A stretch of 64,000 nt of DNA, from the NCBI GenBank assembly GCA_009746045.1, contig RPFO01000082.1, positions 735,473 through 799,472 of the forward strand, written 5' to 3'. The notes under the pieces were generated by a model. It did not search any database, was not told the origin of the DNA, and saw nothing but the letters and a program-made list of their open reading frames with translations. Positions within the stretch are counted from its first letter, which is position 1. The number at the start of each line of letters is the position of its first letter. Shown here one piece after another: positions 32,601-43,132 of the stretch. A program made the translations under genes and the position numbers. Source of the stretch: Mesostigma viride (taxonomy: Eukaryota; Streptophyta; Mesostigmatophyceae; Mesostigmatales; Mesostigmataceae).

Positions 32601-33266
32601 AATGGTCAGCAACCTATATCTGCTAAACCTATCCACCCCCACCAACAGATACATGCCCCTGATGTGTTGGATGTCCACCTGGATATCCCCCCGCTCTCTA
32701 GCAGGTTCTCTGGCATGGGACTGTGGGAGGCGAACAGCATTCTCCTGACAGACACAATTCTGAGCAGCTGCACTGCAGGCCTCTAGCAAAGGCTCCTTGC
32801 CAATCTTCCAAGCAAACATCTCTGCCTGCTTAGAGTGACCAAAGATATGGTGTAGAGTGTTTCCAGCCTGAGCATAGCTCAACCCCCTGTCAGCCTGGCT
32901 GCACAGAGAGGAACGTGACAAAGACTGTGTGCTTGGGATAGCACGACCCACCTGCTGTTCTCTTGCTCCAGGGACCTCCTCCAAGGTAGCTCGGCTCCCA
33001 GAGCCAGCCCCGGTTCCCACAGAAGCTGCAGGTCCTTCCAGTCTGGCGGCTTGACTCCCAGAGTCAACCCCAACAACTGGAGACCCTGCACCTGCCACAG
33101 GCACAGGGAATTCCACTGCTGCAGCAGCGTTATTGCAATCATTGAGTGGAAGCACCTCATCATTCCCAACCCCTTGCTGCTGCACAAGAGGGACACCCCC
33201 ATTACTATGTACAACTGTTCGTCCCACTAGGGGTGATTGACTATTTACAGGGGACAACATCTCAAG
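29676..33266 (-). pseudogene. pol: B2 Pol (IN-PR-RT-RH), two frameshifts
   Basis: It begins directly after the gag UGA on the minus strand. The first frame carries the HHCC region and integrase Asp residues (QVDIQHIRG, VQADLQFD) and breaks near 32440, just before the catalytic Glu block. The second frame continues with VVLAARSV, the SH3-like tail, protease EVDTNSQVSIL, RT FKRAFLKGD and HGDDL, and breaks near 30420. The third encodes RNase H (YVDSSMDSRKVTEVRG, TDSMGMVQF, NPADALTK) and stops at 29676-29678. Gene order and motifs match B1. The copy is inactive. Confidence 0.88.
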
Positions 33267-33269
33267 TCA
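33267..33269 (-). promoter_or_regulatory. B2 gag UGA, candidate readthrough stop
   Basis: TGA followed by CTTGAG, with the downstream pol frame continuous and in phase. It parallels the B1 site, where the next bases are CTAGCT. The +4 base is C in both. Confidence 0.65.
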
Positions 33270-34373
33270 TGGCTTACCCACCTGGCCAGAGCCTGCTCCA
33301 GCAGACTTGGCCTGGTCTGGGCAGTCACGTCGCCAATGACCCGTCCTGCCACATCCAAAGCACTTGTCATCCTTCCCAGCAGCAGCCTTCTTCAGGCCAC
33401 CCTGGTTCTGGCTGCTCTGACTGGCCTGGGTGCCCTGGCCCTGGCTCTTGCCTTGCCCTTGGCCACCCTTGTTCTGCTGACCACCCTGGTGACCACCAGC
33501 CTGCTGCTGACCCTTGCCTTTGGATCCCTGCTGCTGGCCCTTGCCACCCTGGTTACCATTCTGCCTGCGCCTGTTAGCCCTCTGACGCCTACTAGGTCTG
33601 GTTTCTCCCTGAGCACCCTGCCCAGGGGCGTCACCATGGACCTGATGAGCGGAGGCTGAAGGGGCACCAGTCACCTGGATTGCCTTGCAAGCAGCATTGT
33701 CAGATGGACGGATATTGAAAATAACCTTTTGCAAGGCTGGCCACGTCCCATCTGTCTGATCAGCAAACATCCTAGCTGCATTTCTCCCATCCACACTCAG
33801 CCCCATGCGATCCAGGAAGTAATCTGCCACTGCTCTATCAGTCAGATTGAAGCCATGCTTGGCCCCCTTCTCCCTGATGCGTGTGAGCCGCTGCAGCTCC
33901 TCAGCTATTGTGCCCTTGATCTCAAAGGTATCATAGCTGAGCTTATAGTGATTAGTGAGGTTGAGTACCTTATCAGAAAACTCCTGACGTAGGCCCTCTA
34001 GGAACTGAGACCAAGTCAGCTTGTCCTTGACAGCCTGCCTAGCCTTGTCCCTCACCCTCTCACTTGAATCCCTATTAGTCGTGGATGTGTGGAATACCTG
34101 CACAAGGTTGACAGTGGGATCTACAGAGCATGAAACTAGCTCCATATCCTCCAACCACTTGTCTAGCTCTTCCTGTCCCACAGGAGGCTTGAGAGGCTTC
34201 TGGCCATTCATCACAGCCACAGCACTCATATGAGGTCTAGTCCCAGGCAAAGCACGAGGGTCACTGCCAATGACAGCAGCTCCTACGGTGCTAATGGCGC
34301 AGGAACATAGCTGCAGGAACACCAGACGGAGGCACACATGGTCTCTTACCAGGTGCTTGCCGTTCAGCATCAT
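33267..34373 (-). CDS. gag: B2 Gag (capsid and CCHC knuckle)
   Basis: Minus-strand frame with the conserved capsid block (MNGQKPLKPP, KWLEDMELVSCSVDPTVN, EFSDKVLNLTNHYK, YFLDRMGLSVDGRN). A Gln/Gly/Lys-rich linker follows, then the knuckle CFGCGRTGHWRRDC. Unlike B1, the core is unbroken and serves as the reference that reveals B1's frameshift near 5775. The N-terminus is uncertain: a preceding piece in another frame (34310-34515, NGRRASNRKRKE) resembles the basic leader of B1 gag, so a shift near 34310 is likely. Confidence 0.75.
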   Translation of the reverse strand: MMLNGKHLVRDHVCLRLVFLQLCSCAISTVGAAVIGSDPRALPGTRPHMSAVAVMNGQKPLKPPVGQEELDKWLEDMELVSCSVDPTVNLVQVFHTSTTNRDSSERVRDKARQAVKDKLTWSQFLEGLRQEFSDKVLNLTNHYKLSYDTFEIKGTIAEELQRLTRIREKGAKHGFNLTDRAVADYFLDRMGLSVDGRNAARMFADQTDGTWPALQKVIFNIRPSDNAACKAIQVTGAPSASAHQVHGDAPGQGAQGETRPSRRQRANRRRQNGNQGGKGQQQGSKGKGQQQAGGHQGGQQNKGGQGQGKSQGQGTQASQSSQNQGGLKKAAAGKDDKCFGCGRTGHWRRDCPDQAKSAGAGSGQVGKP

Positions 34374-34964
34374 TCTGGCCCTCCCCCGTCAGCACCACGC
34401 CGTCGGTTGGCCACCCTGCACGCTCCTCCCCTTGTGCCACCTCTTTCCTCTTCCGGTTGGAAGCCCTCCTGCCATTGACGCCCTCTGCCGTTGGGATCGC
34501 CTGTCCCTCTGGCACGACGTTGGCGGGGCCTCCCGTGTCTGCCCTTGCCTCACCCCCGCCATCCCCCGCTCCTGCCCCGCTCCCGCTGCCGCCCCGCGCG
34601 TGTTACGAAGCATTATAGAATACCACAGAAAACACACGCAGATATGGCTGCTGGAACCCCTCAGGCTCACGCACTTACTCCAGACGAGGCCGCCTCCTGG
34701 CTTGCACTCGCCTGCCCCTCCTCACGGTCTGGACGCTCCTCAACACCCTCAGCAACCGGTGTGGCTGCTGCTGCCGCTGCGACTATCTGGAGGCTTGGGT
34801 TAAACTCTCCTAGAACGCAGGTCACAGGTCGCCCGTCTCCTTGCGTTCGACTGGATGTTGAGTCTCACCTGGGTTGCGATGCCAAGCAAGGTCGCGCACC
34901 CACCGCTTACCGCCGCCGACCAGCTCGTTCTGCTCGCCTCGGCCGTAACGGTCGTACTCGTGAG
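34374..34964 (-). pseudogene. B2 region between ORF1 and Gag core, degraded
   Basis: Fragments in changing frames match the C-terminal acidic part of B1 ORF1 and the basic leader of B1 gag. One example is the DRYGRGEQ...GGGKRWVRDL block read one frame over near 34860-34940. No continuous frame remains. Confidence 0.55.
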
Positions 34965-35799
34965 TCACCTCACGAGGGAATGCAGATCAGCTCTCTGCCT
35001 TTCCTCGTAGGTCTCGGTAGTGCCGTCGCCCTGGTTTATCTCCTGGGCAGAGCGCTTTACGGAGCCCTCTGGCTTGTCAGTCCACTCGAAATGGACGTCT
35101 TCAGGCGTCTTCTCGACCCCCGTGACAATTCCACCTCCGGACCCCACGCACTGGTGGTTTCCGGCCTCGGTGTATCAAGCCTTGAGTATACCCCGAAAGG
35201 CTGTGTGGTGATAAAGAACCTGTCTGCGTACCCTCTCGACTCTTGCAAAAGGACAGCAACAAGATTCTCAATGTTTGGGCAAATACCTCTGCCGTGCTCC
35301 AAGGATTTACCGTCTCCCGAGCACGCGCGTTCCGGATGATGTCGGCGTCTGGTACCCCCTCTCCTAGCACCGCTGTCGCCACCCAGTGGTTAAACAGCCG
35401 GGTGCTGCCGAGCGCTGTTGCCACAATCTGGCTAAGCGCCTCCCTGGCTAGGTCGAGACCGGCAAGAGTGATATGGGCGCCCTGATAAGCGACCTCCACA
35501 CGATTAGCAGTTTCAGCTAGCGCGTCACGTAGCCGCACCAACTCTTCCACCGCCACTCGCCCCGTCTCACCTGGAGAAATCACGACGCGAGCCCGTTGAA
35601 TAATCGGGTCCGCCGCCGCTGGCCTGCTGCCTCCCCCACTCACCGCCACCCACCCCTCTTCTGCCAAGTGCCTCGCTACGTAGGCCGCTTGCACGAATGT
35701 AGGAGCGTTTGCTTGGTTACGGTAGGGGAAAAACGCTTGCGCGTCTCTCTGCTCGTTCGCCTCACCAGCACCGTGGCTGCTTGACGATGAACCAGACAT
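34965..35799 (-). pseudogene. B2 ORF1 (unknown function), frameshifted
   Basis: The start ATG (35797-35799 on the plus strand) lies shortly after the 5' LTR, as in B1. The block FVQAAYVARHLAEEGWVAV and the DFHFEWTDKPEG...QGDGTTETY block match B1 ORF1. The frame shifts near 35140 and meets a stop at 34965-34967 where B1 reads on. The protein function is unknown. Confidence 0.7.
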
Positions 35800-35812
35800 G
35801 AAAGCGTGGAAG

Positions 35813-35822
35813 CAATAGTACG
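35813..35822 (-). promoter_or_regulatory. B2 primer-binding-site position, complementary to own 3' UTR
   Basis: On the minus strand CGTACTATTG directly follows the 5' LTR. The exact reverse complement lies in the 3' UTR loop at 29016-29025. Confidence 0.75.
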
Positions 35823-36476
35823 ATTTGCGCAGCAACTCGTCAGCAGAGCTTGTGAGCTCCTGGTCCTTGCCGGCTGGAATGACCCAAGGCTGCTGGCTAG
35901 CAACCTTTATCCTCACACCAGGCCTACGACCCTCGATAGGCTCGCCACTCGTCGTGACGACCAAGGTTCGTGTGTGAAGACGCTCGTTGCCTCGTTGAGC
36001 CTCGAGCTATATGCAACCTCGTTCCATCCTTGTTCCTCGGTCATGAGCAACGCTGGGCAACGCTACATTGCCAGAGCCTCGTATCGCTGCCTTGCATCCT
36101 CGTTGCAGGCAGCATACAGGAATCTCTGGCTATCCTGTGTCTAGGACAGCACAGGACCTGCCACAGTCCTGCAAGGACTTACATCCTTGCAGACCTGCTG
36201 GCTGGTTACTGGCTTCTACTAGCCACAGTACCGTTGAGCCCTCAGTACACTGTGTCCCAGTCACGTGAGAGTCCAGGCTAAGCCTGTGCAGGCACGGCCT
36301 GCCACGTGTCCTGTCCACTATGCCCTGAGTGTGCACCGCCCTCGCCCACCGTTCGGCAGTACTTCGGGACTTGATAACTTTCTAGTCCCTTGTCTGTTCT
36401 AGGCGGTTGACACGGCGTTGGAAAGGTCTCCTCAACCTGCATCCATCTAGCACATTGGTGCCCCAATATGCTAACT
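35823..36476 (-). repeat. B2 5' LTR
   Basis: 654 bp, near-identical to 28092-28745. On the minus strand it starts AGTTAGCATATTGG and ends GCTGCGCAAAT. The AGTTA start is kept but the TAACT end seen in B1 is not. Confidence 0.9.
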
Positions 36477-36481
36477 GTATA

Positions 36482-37531
36482 TGTGTTGAATCAAACTACC
36501 ACATCGCAATTAAGCACAGCGACTTCTACTTGCTGCTGTTTTGATAACGCAAGGCCATTTACCTTTTCAGTGACGCAACGGGAAAAGAAAGTACCGCCCA
36601 GCAAACTTCCGTTATTCCCCGGACATGAACGTAATCAAAACCACGAAGTTGGGCATTGAAAGCAACCGGAATTATCACGTCTGCGGGAGTTATAGGTTAC
36701 AATCCGCTTAACACGCTTACTTAGAACGATGCGGTTGAGAATGACAGTCGGAACCTTGTTCTTGCCATGCGCCCAGGCCGCCAGCTGCGCGGGCCAGCTC
36801 AAGAAATATATATTAAAGGACGGTGACGCGTGGGAAGCACCCAGCCTTGCGGCAAAAGAAAAATATGGCTCGCGCTCGCCCTGGTTTTCGCCAGGCGCGA
36901 CTGCGACATCACGACGAAAAAATAGAGACTCTTTGACGCATGCAACTGCCCAGGTCCCTCTTCTCCCCATGTCGCCCATAAGCCCAGAAGCGTACCATAA
37001 CCCATACTCGCGATATCCGCAGCGCCTGGGCGGAAAAAGAAATTGTAAAACCGAACTGCGAACTGACCTATCATGCGATCTACGTAGCTCTCAGATTTTC
37101 TTCGACAATGCCAAAATCCGTTCATGAACAAAATTTTCGACATATACAAAGCACCTGCACGTGAAGAATAGCATCTTCGAAATCACTAGATAACGATCTA
37201 AAATGCTGTCTTCGTCCGGGGCAAAATACTTCCCTATAACATTCAGGCAAGCCTCGGAACTGGCACGACCCCATAGCCGCCACTCGACAAAACACTCGAT
37301 TGCATTGCGATGTTCTTGCTATTGTAGGTACTTTTCGTCGCCTCATATTTTCCAGGTACGGTCGACCCCTGTCGACCCCAGGGGCTTGGCGCGCTCAGTA
37401 CCTATCCCAGTTTCGCGCCAAAACCCACCAAGTGACTCTATGACCAAATTTGGCGCCAAAACCGCGCCCCTGACCCCCCCCGTCTCAAACGAGGACTATG
37501 TCCTCAAATGAGGACATTGGGTTTTTGGACA
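36482..37531. other. Element J right arm, non-coding
   Basis: About 1 kb with short overlapping ORFs on both strands (for example 36729-37127 plus, 36799-37149 minus). They overlap each other, have no recognisable motif, and appear only once in the window. I call no gene. Near the end lie GTCGACCCC repeats (about 37361-37380) and the terminal TIR with its ATGTCCTCA palindrome. Confidence 0.6.
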
Positions 37532-37537
37532 CTAGTG

Positions 37538-37902
37538 CCTTGGAGGACCACGTTCACGTCTACTAGTCCCAGTGAAGGTTTGGTACGGCCATCGCTATAC
37601 CTGACTTGCATCGGGGCGGAATGCGGACGAACCTGCATCCCGCATTGGTGTGCTAATGTGTCACTGATAAACGTAACCGAGGCCCCCGTGTCAACGAGTA
37701 GCTTGACGTCTACCACTGCCCGGTCCCGTAGGTAAGTGTCCTGGGTTGGCTCAGACACTGCCATTAACCCATTAAATAGCAAAAGACTCTTTCGACTTCC
37801 CATCTGTGCTACCTCCACTTCGGTGGCAGCCACTGTCACGCTTTCCGAGCCCGCTACGCTCACGGGCAACGGAATCTGGGAGGTGGCCTTAGGGCCAGGC
37901 AA
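37538..37902 (-). pseudogene. pol: Gypsy H protease N-terminal half
   Basis: Minus-strand frame with the aspartic protease active site LLVDTGASVTFIS followed by VRYSDGRTKPSLG and VVLQGT. It is then broken by element J. The rest is at 26940-27025. In contrast to the copia-like group it has the canonical DTG. Confidence 0.88.
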
Positions 37903-37925
37903 GCCGCCTCCCGCGACCTGCCCGC

Positions 37926-39916
37926 CTACTCTTCCCCCTCCTCAAATTCATCTGCAGCTGGTTCCTCGAGCGTGAAGGCCACCTCGCCTGCTACGCGTCC
38001 CGGAGGATCCGCCTCAGCAGCTGAGGCCGCCTTCTCGGCTTCGTTGAGTGCTCGTTCAGCCAGCAGATGGTTGCTCGCAGGGGTGCGCGGTTGCCGGAAT
38101 TGCTGAGGATGCCGGGAGGCCTGGCCCAGCCGATGTGCACGGGCGCCTGCGTTCTGAGCCTTCTTGTACCCGCCCGATGTGGGCCTGGCGCCAAAGGCCG
38201 CTGCGGAGGAGCCCATGGTTGGCTTGGTACTGGGCAACCCTGCCTCCCGCCTTGGGCATGTGCGTTTGATATGCCCAATCTCCTGGCAGTAGAAGCACTG
38301 TAGGTGGCTGGCGTCGAGTGCGTTGAGTTGTAATTCGCTCAGCCGAATGCCGGGCAGCTCGTCGATCTCCGACCCGTCGTCGTCGTCGCCAGGGGCGCAG
38401 TCGAGACTATTCACGCGCCTGGTCGAGTGTGCTGTCTTGCCGGTGTGGTTATCCGCGGTTGTGAGGAGATACGCCTTGACCTGGGACATGTCCCACAAGT
38501 GCCATGGAATATCGGCGAACTTCTTCCTGGCCTCTAGCTGCAGGTCGGGGTGGATTGCTTCCATGAAGCGAATCTTGTACTCGTGGCCGGACATGTCCAA
38601 CAGTCGGCTGGCCATCTCATCGAAAGCCACCTCAAACTCGCGGTACGTCTTGTTGCCCTGACGGAAGGCGCCAAAGGCAAGGCGCTCCTGGAACTCGGCG
38701 TCTGGCGGGACAAGCTTCTGCTGGATCCGATCCATCAACTCATTGATGTCCTTGGGGTAGGACTGTGACGCAATGCTGTCGCAGTGGAGCAGCCGCGTTA
38801 CAGAGATGTCCATGGCTTGGGTGATGATCAAGTCAATCAAGTCCTCGGTGGACAGGTCCCAGTTTTGGTAGTTGGACCAGAATGTGATGGCCTTGTTCAC
38901 CAACCTAGCCCACTCCTGGATGTCTCGCGGCCTCATGCTCTTGTTGAGCTTGGGGATGTGCTTGAAGTCGGGCATGGGCGGCGCCTTGAAGAGTTTTTGC
39001 CGCCTGGGGCCGCTGAACTCCCGTGGCTCAGGCCACCCAAACGTGGGCGGCAGGAGAGTATGCTTGGACCGGTGTCCTGCCATGGAGCTTCCTGTCTGCT
39101 GTCGCGCTTGGGCGTAAAGTGGGTGATCGTAGCCCGGGTCATCTGCCGTGATGGTGCTGAAGTTCAGGTTCACGTCCGTGTCCCTGACTCGCCTACTCAT
39201 GGTGGATCCTGCAGACTGACGACGGCGCTGTCTGTGCGCGTGCTCCATCTCCTCCGAGGTCCTCCTCCACTATATCTGCTTCTAGTGGCTCCTCATCAGA
39301 GGAGGAGGTACTCCAATGTCCCGTCATCCTTCGCGCGTTGGCAAAGGAGACGCTACGACGTGAGCTATCCCGACGATTTTCGCTCCCGCCCCACGAGGGA
39401 CGAGGAGGTCGTGACGTGGTACGGCCTGGGACTAGGGTGCCATTCGGCGCCCCTCGCCCAAAGCCACGGCCCGCGCTAGTGCCTAGCACTGAACCTTGTG
39501 AGATGCCTACCACTCCTAACACTCCGTCCTCCCTACCGGGTGAGGTACGAGCCATGGGAACACCGTCGGAGCGGGCGGCTTGGCCATGCTGCTGCGAGCG
39601 AGTCGGGCTACCGTCTGGTCGTGGGATGCGTTCGGTCTGCACCCCAGTGTTGGGAATTAACACTGTCCGAGCGGACAGCTTGGCCATTTTGTAATTCCCC
39701 CATCGGGGAGGTCGTCGTGTGTTGGTAACTATCTACTTGGCTATGATGCTCTAGGACCACGCCCCCATCGGGACGGCCCACGCCCCCGTCGGGACGGGTG
39801 CTCGGACTATCGTCCAATGGTACATGTTGTTGAGCGAGCCTACGACCTGAGCGTAACGTCCGGACATCTATGTCTTCATCCGAGGGAAGCTCAGTCATTA
39901 GCTCGCGGTGCGCCAT
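37926..39916 (-). pseudogene. gag: Gypsy H Gag, frameshifted
   Basis: Minus strand. It starts near MAHRELMTELPSDEDID (39916), changes frame near 39610-39690 and again near 39195-39250, then runs open to 37926. The capsid region contains FKAPPMPDFKHIPKLNKSMRP and QKLVPPDAEFQERLAFGAFRQG, both shared with gypsy D. The CCHC knuckle CFYCQEIGHIKRTC is near 38275-38315. The C-terminus is acidic. It would form the gypsy particle. Confidence 0.82.
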
Positions 39917-40001
39917 CGTTTCCTAAGTGCTACTCGTACCGTGAGATTTTGGATGTGCTAGTCTATTAGGTGTTTTGGGCCCAGCACTCGAGGCCGGCTG
40001 C

Positions 40002-40019
40002 CGGGGTCACGGATCACCA
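40002..40019 (-). promoter_or_regulatory. Possible gypsy H primer-binding site
   Basis: On the minus strand TGGTGATCCGTGACCCCG lies about 90 bp upstream of the gag ATG. The TGG start and 18-nt length suit a tRNA site, but the adjacent LTR end is not a clear CA, so this is tentative. Confidence 0.4.
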
Positions 40020-40559
40020 CACCCCAACTACCCACCCTTTAGACAAGTCCACACTCACGCACACACACCTTTATAGCACTTAGTACTAATAGTAGTCCTA
40101 CTAGAACCACTCTTGATTCCTGGTCTACTTGTACGAGTATTATTAGTAATCCTAGACCTACTTTTAGTACGTGGTCACCTTATACACGGCTAACTGCAGG
40201 TCTATTGTTTTGTTTTATAGAATGTAATAAGTTTAGGACCCGGAATAGGGTGGCTTCTAAATCAAAATGCAGTATAACTTATGAAGGTCTAGGTCAAGCC
40301 ACAACCATTGTCCCAACTTTAAGGCCTAATGTCTTTGCCCATCGGCATATGGCATGAGAACCAATATTATGAGCCCATCGGCTTATGACATGACAACCAT
40401 CACGTTGAGCCCATCGGCTTAAGACATGACAACCATTACAATGAGCCCATCGGCTTAAGACATGACAATCATCACAATGAGCCCATCGGCTTAAGACATG
40501 ACAATCATCACAATGAGCCCATCGGCTTAAGACATGACAATCACCATTGAGCCCATCGG
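40020..40559 (-). repeat. Gypsy H 5' LTR region (boundaries uncertain)
   Basis: A non-coding AT-rich region upstream of the possible primer site. It abuts the start of the gypsy D LTR (TGTTAC at 40560). I cannot place the LTR's own first base, and no second copy is in the window. Confidence 0.45.
40335..40559. repeat. 36-bp tandem repeat, about six units
   Basis: The unit GAGCCCATCGGCTTAAGACA plus 16 more bases recurs with starts near 40371, 40407, 40443, 40479 and 40515, and a short last unit near 40549. There are no unique spacers, so it is not a CRISPR array. On the minus strand it would read as 12-residue repeats but no gene is implied. Confidence 0.92.
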
Positions 40560-40565
40560 TGTTAC

Positions 40566-41383
40566 TGTTAGGGATATTATATCCACCTGGCCACAATATA
40601 TCCCAGCCTGATTTATTTCTTGTTGGATTTATTCCATATGGACTGGGAATTTGATAGCTTTGATAAGCTAGGTGAATTGGGCTCAATGAGCTGATCAATA
40701 TTCATGTGCCATAGTCCTATACTTGGACATGGATGACTTGTAACCTGAGTCAGCCTAGTAGCATCACGTATTTGATTGACAAGTGGTGCTATGGCCTATT
40801 GGACAAGTGTTTGGTCCATGAGCTGACAAGTGTTGGCAGCTCATGATGACACATGTTATCACTTACATGATGACAAGTGGGTAGACTCATTGCATGACAC
40901 TTGTCACTCCAAGGAGAAGAGATGTGTCACTTTATTAATCATGTTATGTGGCACATTATTATGTAGACACTTGGCATCTAGCTATTATGCCAGCTCATTG
41001 GATCATGTCTAGAATGTTCTAGGAATGTTCTAAGAATATGCCAGGAATATTCCTGGAATATACTGAGAATATGCTGGGAATATGCTAGGAATATGCTAGG
41101 ATGTTTCTACAAGCTTCTGTGATGATGTCATTGCTGATGTCATCCTTCCTAGCCTAAAAGGTATAAAAGGAAACTGCCCCCTAAGGGCAGGTACCTCCAT
41201 TCAACCTCCATTCAACCTCCATTCAAGCTCTTCTCCAACTATTATATTCTAATAAAGCCATTTATTCTTCCACGTAAATTGTCTTCAACCTCTCTTTCTT
41301 TCAGCACCTGCAAGGTGTGTGGGTAGCAAGGCCAAGCACAAGGCATTGTGTAAAACCCATTAGTTCCTCTCCCAATCCAAACA
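40566..41383 (+). repeat. A2 5' LTR
   Basis: 818 bp, TGTTAGGGAT to CCAAACA. It contains GGTATAAAAGGAAACTG (TATA-like, near 41159-41175) and a short tandem CCTCCATTCAA repeat (about 41193-41227). Relative to the 3' LTR it differs at scattered single bases. Confidence 0.95.
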
Positions 41384-41395
41384 TGGTATCGGAGG
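41384..41395 (+). promoter_or_regulatory. A2 tRNA primer-binding site
   Basis: TGGTATCGGAGG immediately follows the LTR, identical to A1. It resembles the initiator-Met-tRNA sites of plant copia elements. Confidence 0.8.
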
Positions 41396-41466
41396 TTTGT
41401 TACTGAGGAACAAGAAGACCACTGTGAACCCAGAGACATCCAGTTCCATTGGCGACTGAAGACACC

Positions 41467-43132
41467 ATGGCTACCAAGGAAGCGTGCTACAAGCAATTCC
41501 GGGCAACAAGCAAGTCCATCACAACGTTTGATGGGCGGTCTCTGAGGAAATGGGAAGAAATCAAGGCTGTGTTGAAGGCCTTAGCATCGGCCTATTGTGA
41601 CCTGGTCAAGGTCCTAACTGGAGAGGAGGATTCGCTAAAGGAGGTCAAGACTGCGCTGCTGGAGGCGGAGGAGCTACTGCACGGAAGGCGTTCTGCTCAA
41701 GCAAAGAAGGAGGGCTCCCCTAACGGCCAGGTTTTCCACACTACTACGAAGAAAAGTGGAGGAAAGAGGCGGTGCAATTACTGCAAGAAGGCCGGGCACG
41801 TGGACACCCAGTGCTGGGAGAAGCATCCGGAGCTGAAGCAAGAACGCAAGAACAAGGCAACGCGACGGAACCAAGCGAGAAAGGAGCACTCACCAGGTGC
41901 CAGCGAGGCGCGTATCACCGAGGAGGCTGCGGAGCGGTCCGGCTTCGTCTTCGCCACCATCGCCGAGTCGCCATCGCCGTCGGATGCTGCTGCACTCACG
42001 CAGTATGAAAAGAAAGCACCGACCAGCTGGGTGCTGGATTCCGCAGCGAGCTGTCACATGACGCCATGCCCGTCGGACTTCGTGTGCCTGCACCCTCATG
42101 ACAGGGAAATCGCCGGCTCAGGCGGCCAACTGAAGGCGACAGCCATCGGGACTGTCAAACTGAAGCTGCCGGGTCAGGACGCGGACGTGCACCTCCAAAA
42201 CGCGCTGCTCGTTCCCAGGCTGAGCACCCGACTTCTATCAGTCGGCCAGCTCGTCAAGGATGGCCACAAGGTCGACCTCGCCCAGCGGGTTGCTGTGCTG
42301 GACAGCAGGCCCTGCAGCATCGTGACGAGGAACAACACCTACTTTTTGCCCGCGCGCGGTGCGGACGCAGCGATGGACGCCATCCCAGAGCTGAAATCTT
42401 CGGCGACGAGCTTCAAGACGTCGACGCTGCCTGTCAAGGGCAGAAAATGGCGAGCAGCGAGCGCAGCATCTCACGTGCCTCGGGACACGCGGCGGAGTGG
42501 CTGGCCGTGGGCCTAACGGTCATACTGGCCATGCTTGCCCGTGTATGCGGGATCGGGGGCGGCCTACTGGGCATTACTCGCACACTGCGTGGCTTTATAT
42601 CTCTGCGCCGGCCCAGTGGAAGTTCACGCCAATTCGAGAAGTTTCCAGCGCAATGGAGAAGTCCGTGTCAGACGCTGAAGTACTTCCAGAAACCGCGGTC
42701 CAGAACAGCCCAGTGCAGGCGGAGCGCGTTGTCGCCGCCAGCATACCAGGTGATACTGGTGCTAGTAACCAAAGTCCGGCGACCAGACCAAAGGCGCGGC
42801 GCTCGAACGCTGCCAGCCTAACTGAGGGGGAACAAATTCGTGACGCGAGGGCGAAATCGACCAAGCTGCAAAATTTTTCCAAGTCCTGGACTGCCAAGTC
42901 CGGTGCTGGCGCGAGGCCTCGAGCGAGCCGACAACGACGTGGACAGCGACCTGTCAGCCAAAGTGCTGTCAAGCACCAACGGTCAACTCAGGTGCAAAAT
43001 GCTGCCAAGGTATCACGTCGGTCAGTTTACGGTGTTCGGCCAGGCCATGGCATTTGCAACTGCGCTAGCTGCAACGACCCTTGGAAATTGTCGCCCAGGA
43101 TGCACAGACCCCACTCCTCAAGGTTGCCCTAA
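41467..43132 (+). pseudogene. gag: A2 Gag-protease-membrane ORF, deleted and frameshifted
   Basis: The ATG at 41467 opens a frame to 42516. Compared with A1, most of the UBN2-type Gag core (roughly 130 residues after LASAYCDL) is missing. The knuckle CNYCKKAGHVDTQC and the protease block WVLDSAASCHM remain. One G is missing near 42415, which shifts the frame. The continuation (GHAAEWLAVGLTVILAML membrane segment, basic tail, CNCASC) is read one frame over at 42447-43132. A2 still transposed with intact LTRs, so it was mobilised in trans or broke afterwards. Confidence 0.85.

Larger units (their letters stand above)
28092..36476 (-). mobile_element. Copia-like element B2
   Basis: Minus-strand element with two 654-bp LTRs and a GTATA duplication (28087-28091, 36477-36481), inserted in J. 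It has the same gene order as B1 (ORF1, gag, UGA, IN-PR-RT-RH, long 3' UTR) but with several frameshifts. Confidence 0.92.
27378..37531. mobile_element. TIR DNA element J, interrupted by B2
   Basis: The left end TGTCTAATCACC and the right end (reverse complement TGTCCAAAAACC) are inverted repeats. Each is followed inward by ATGTCCTCA-AA-TGAGGACAT (27397-27416, 37498-37517). A 4-bp duplication CTAG flanks it (27374-27377, 37532-37535). Removing J and the LINE restores the gypsy H protease frame. Outside B2 it has about 0.7 kb on the left and 1.05 kb on the right, where I see no convincing transposase. It is non-autonomous. Confidence 0.75.

Noticed and set aside
36729-37149. Overlapping ORFs on both strands in the right arm of J as a transposase
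   Set aside because: They overlap antisense, have no DDE or zinc motif that I can recognise, and there is only one copy to compare.
40335-40559. Regular 36-bp repeats as a CRISPR array
   Set aside because: Units abut directly with no unique spacers, no cas genes are present and the setting is a eukaryotic retrotransposon LTR. It is a minisatellite.
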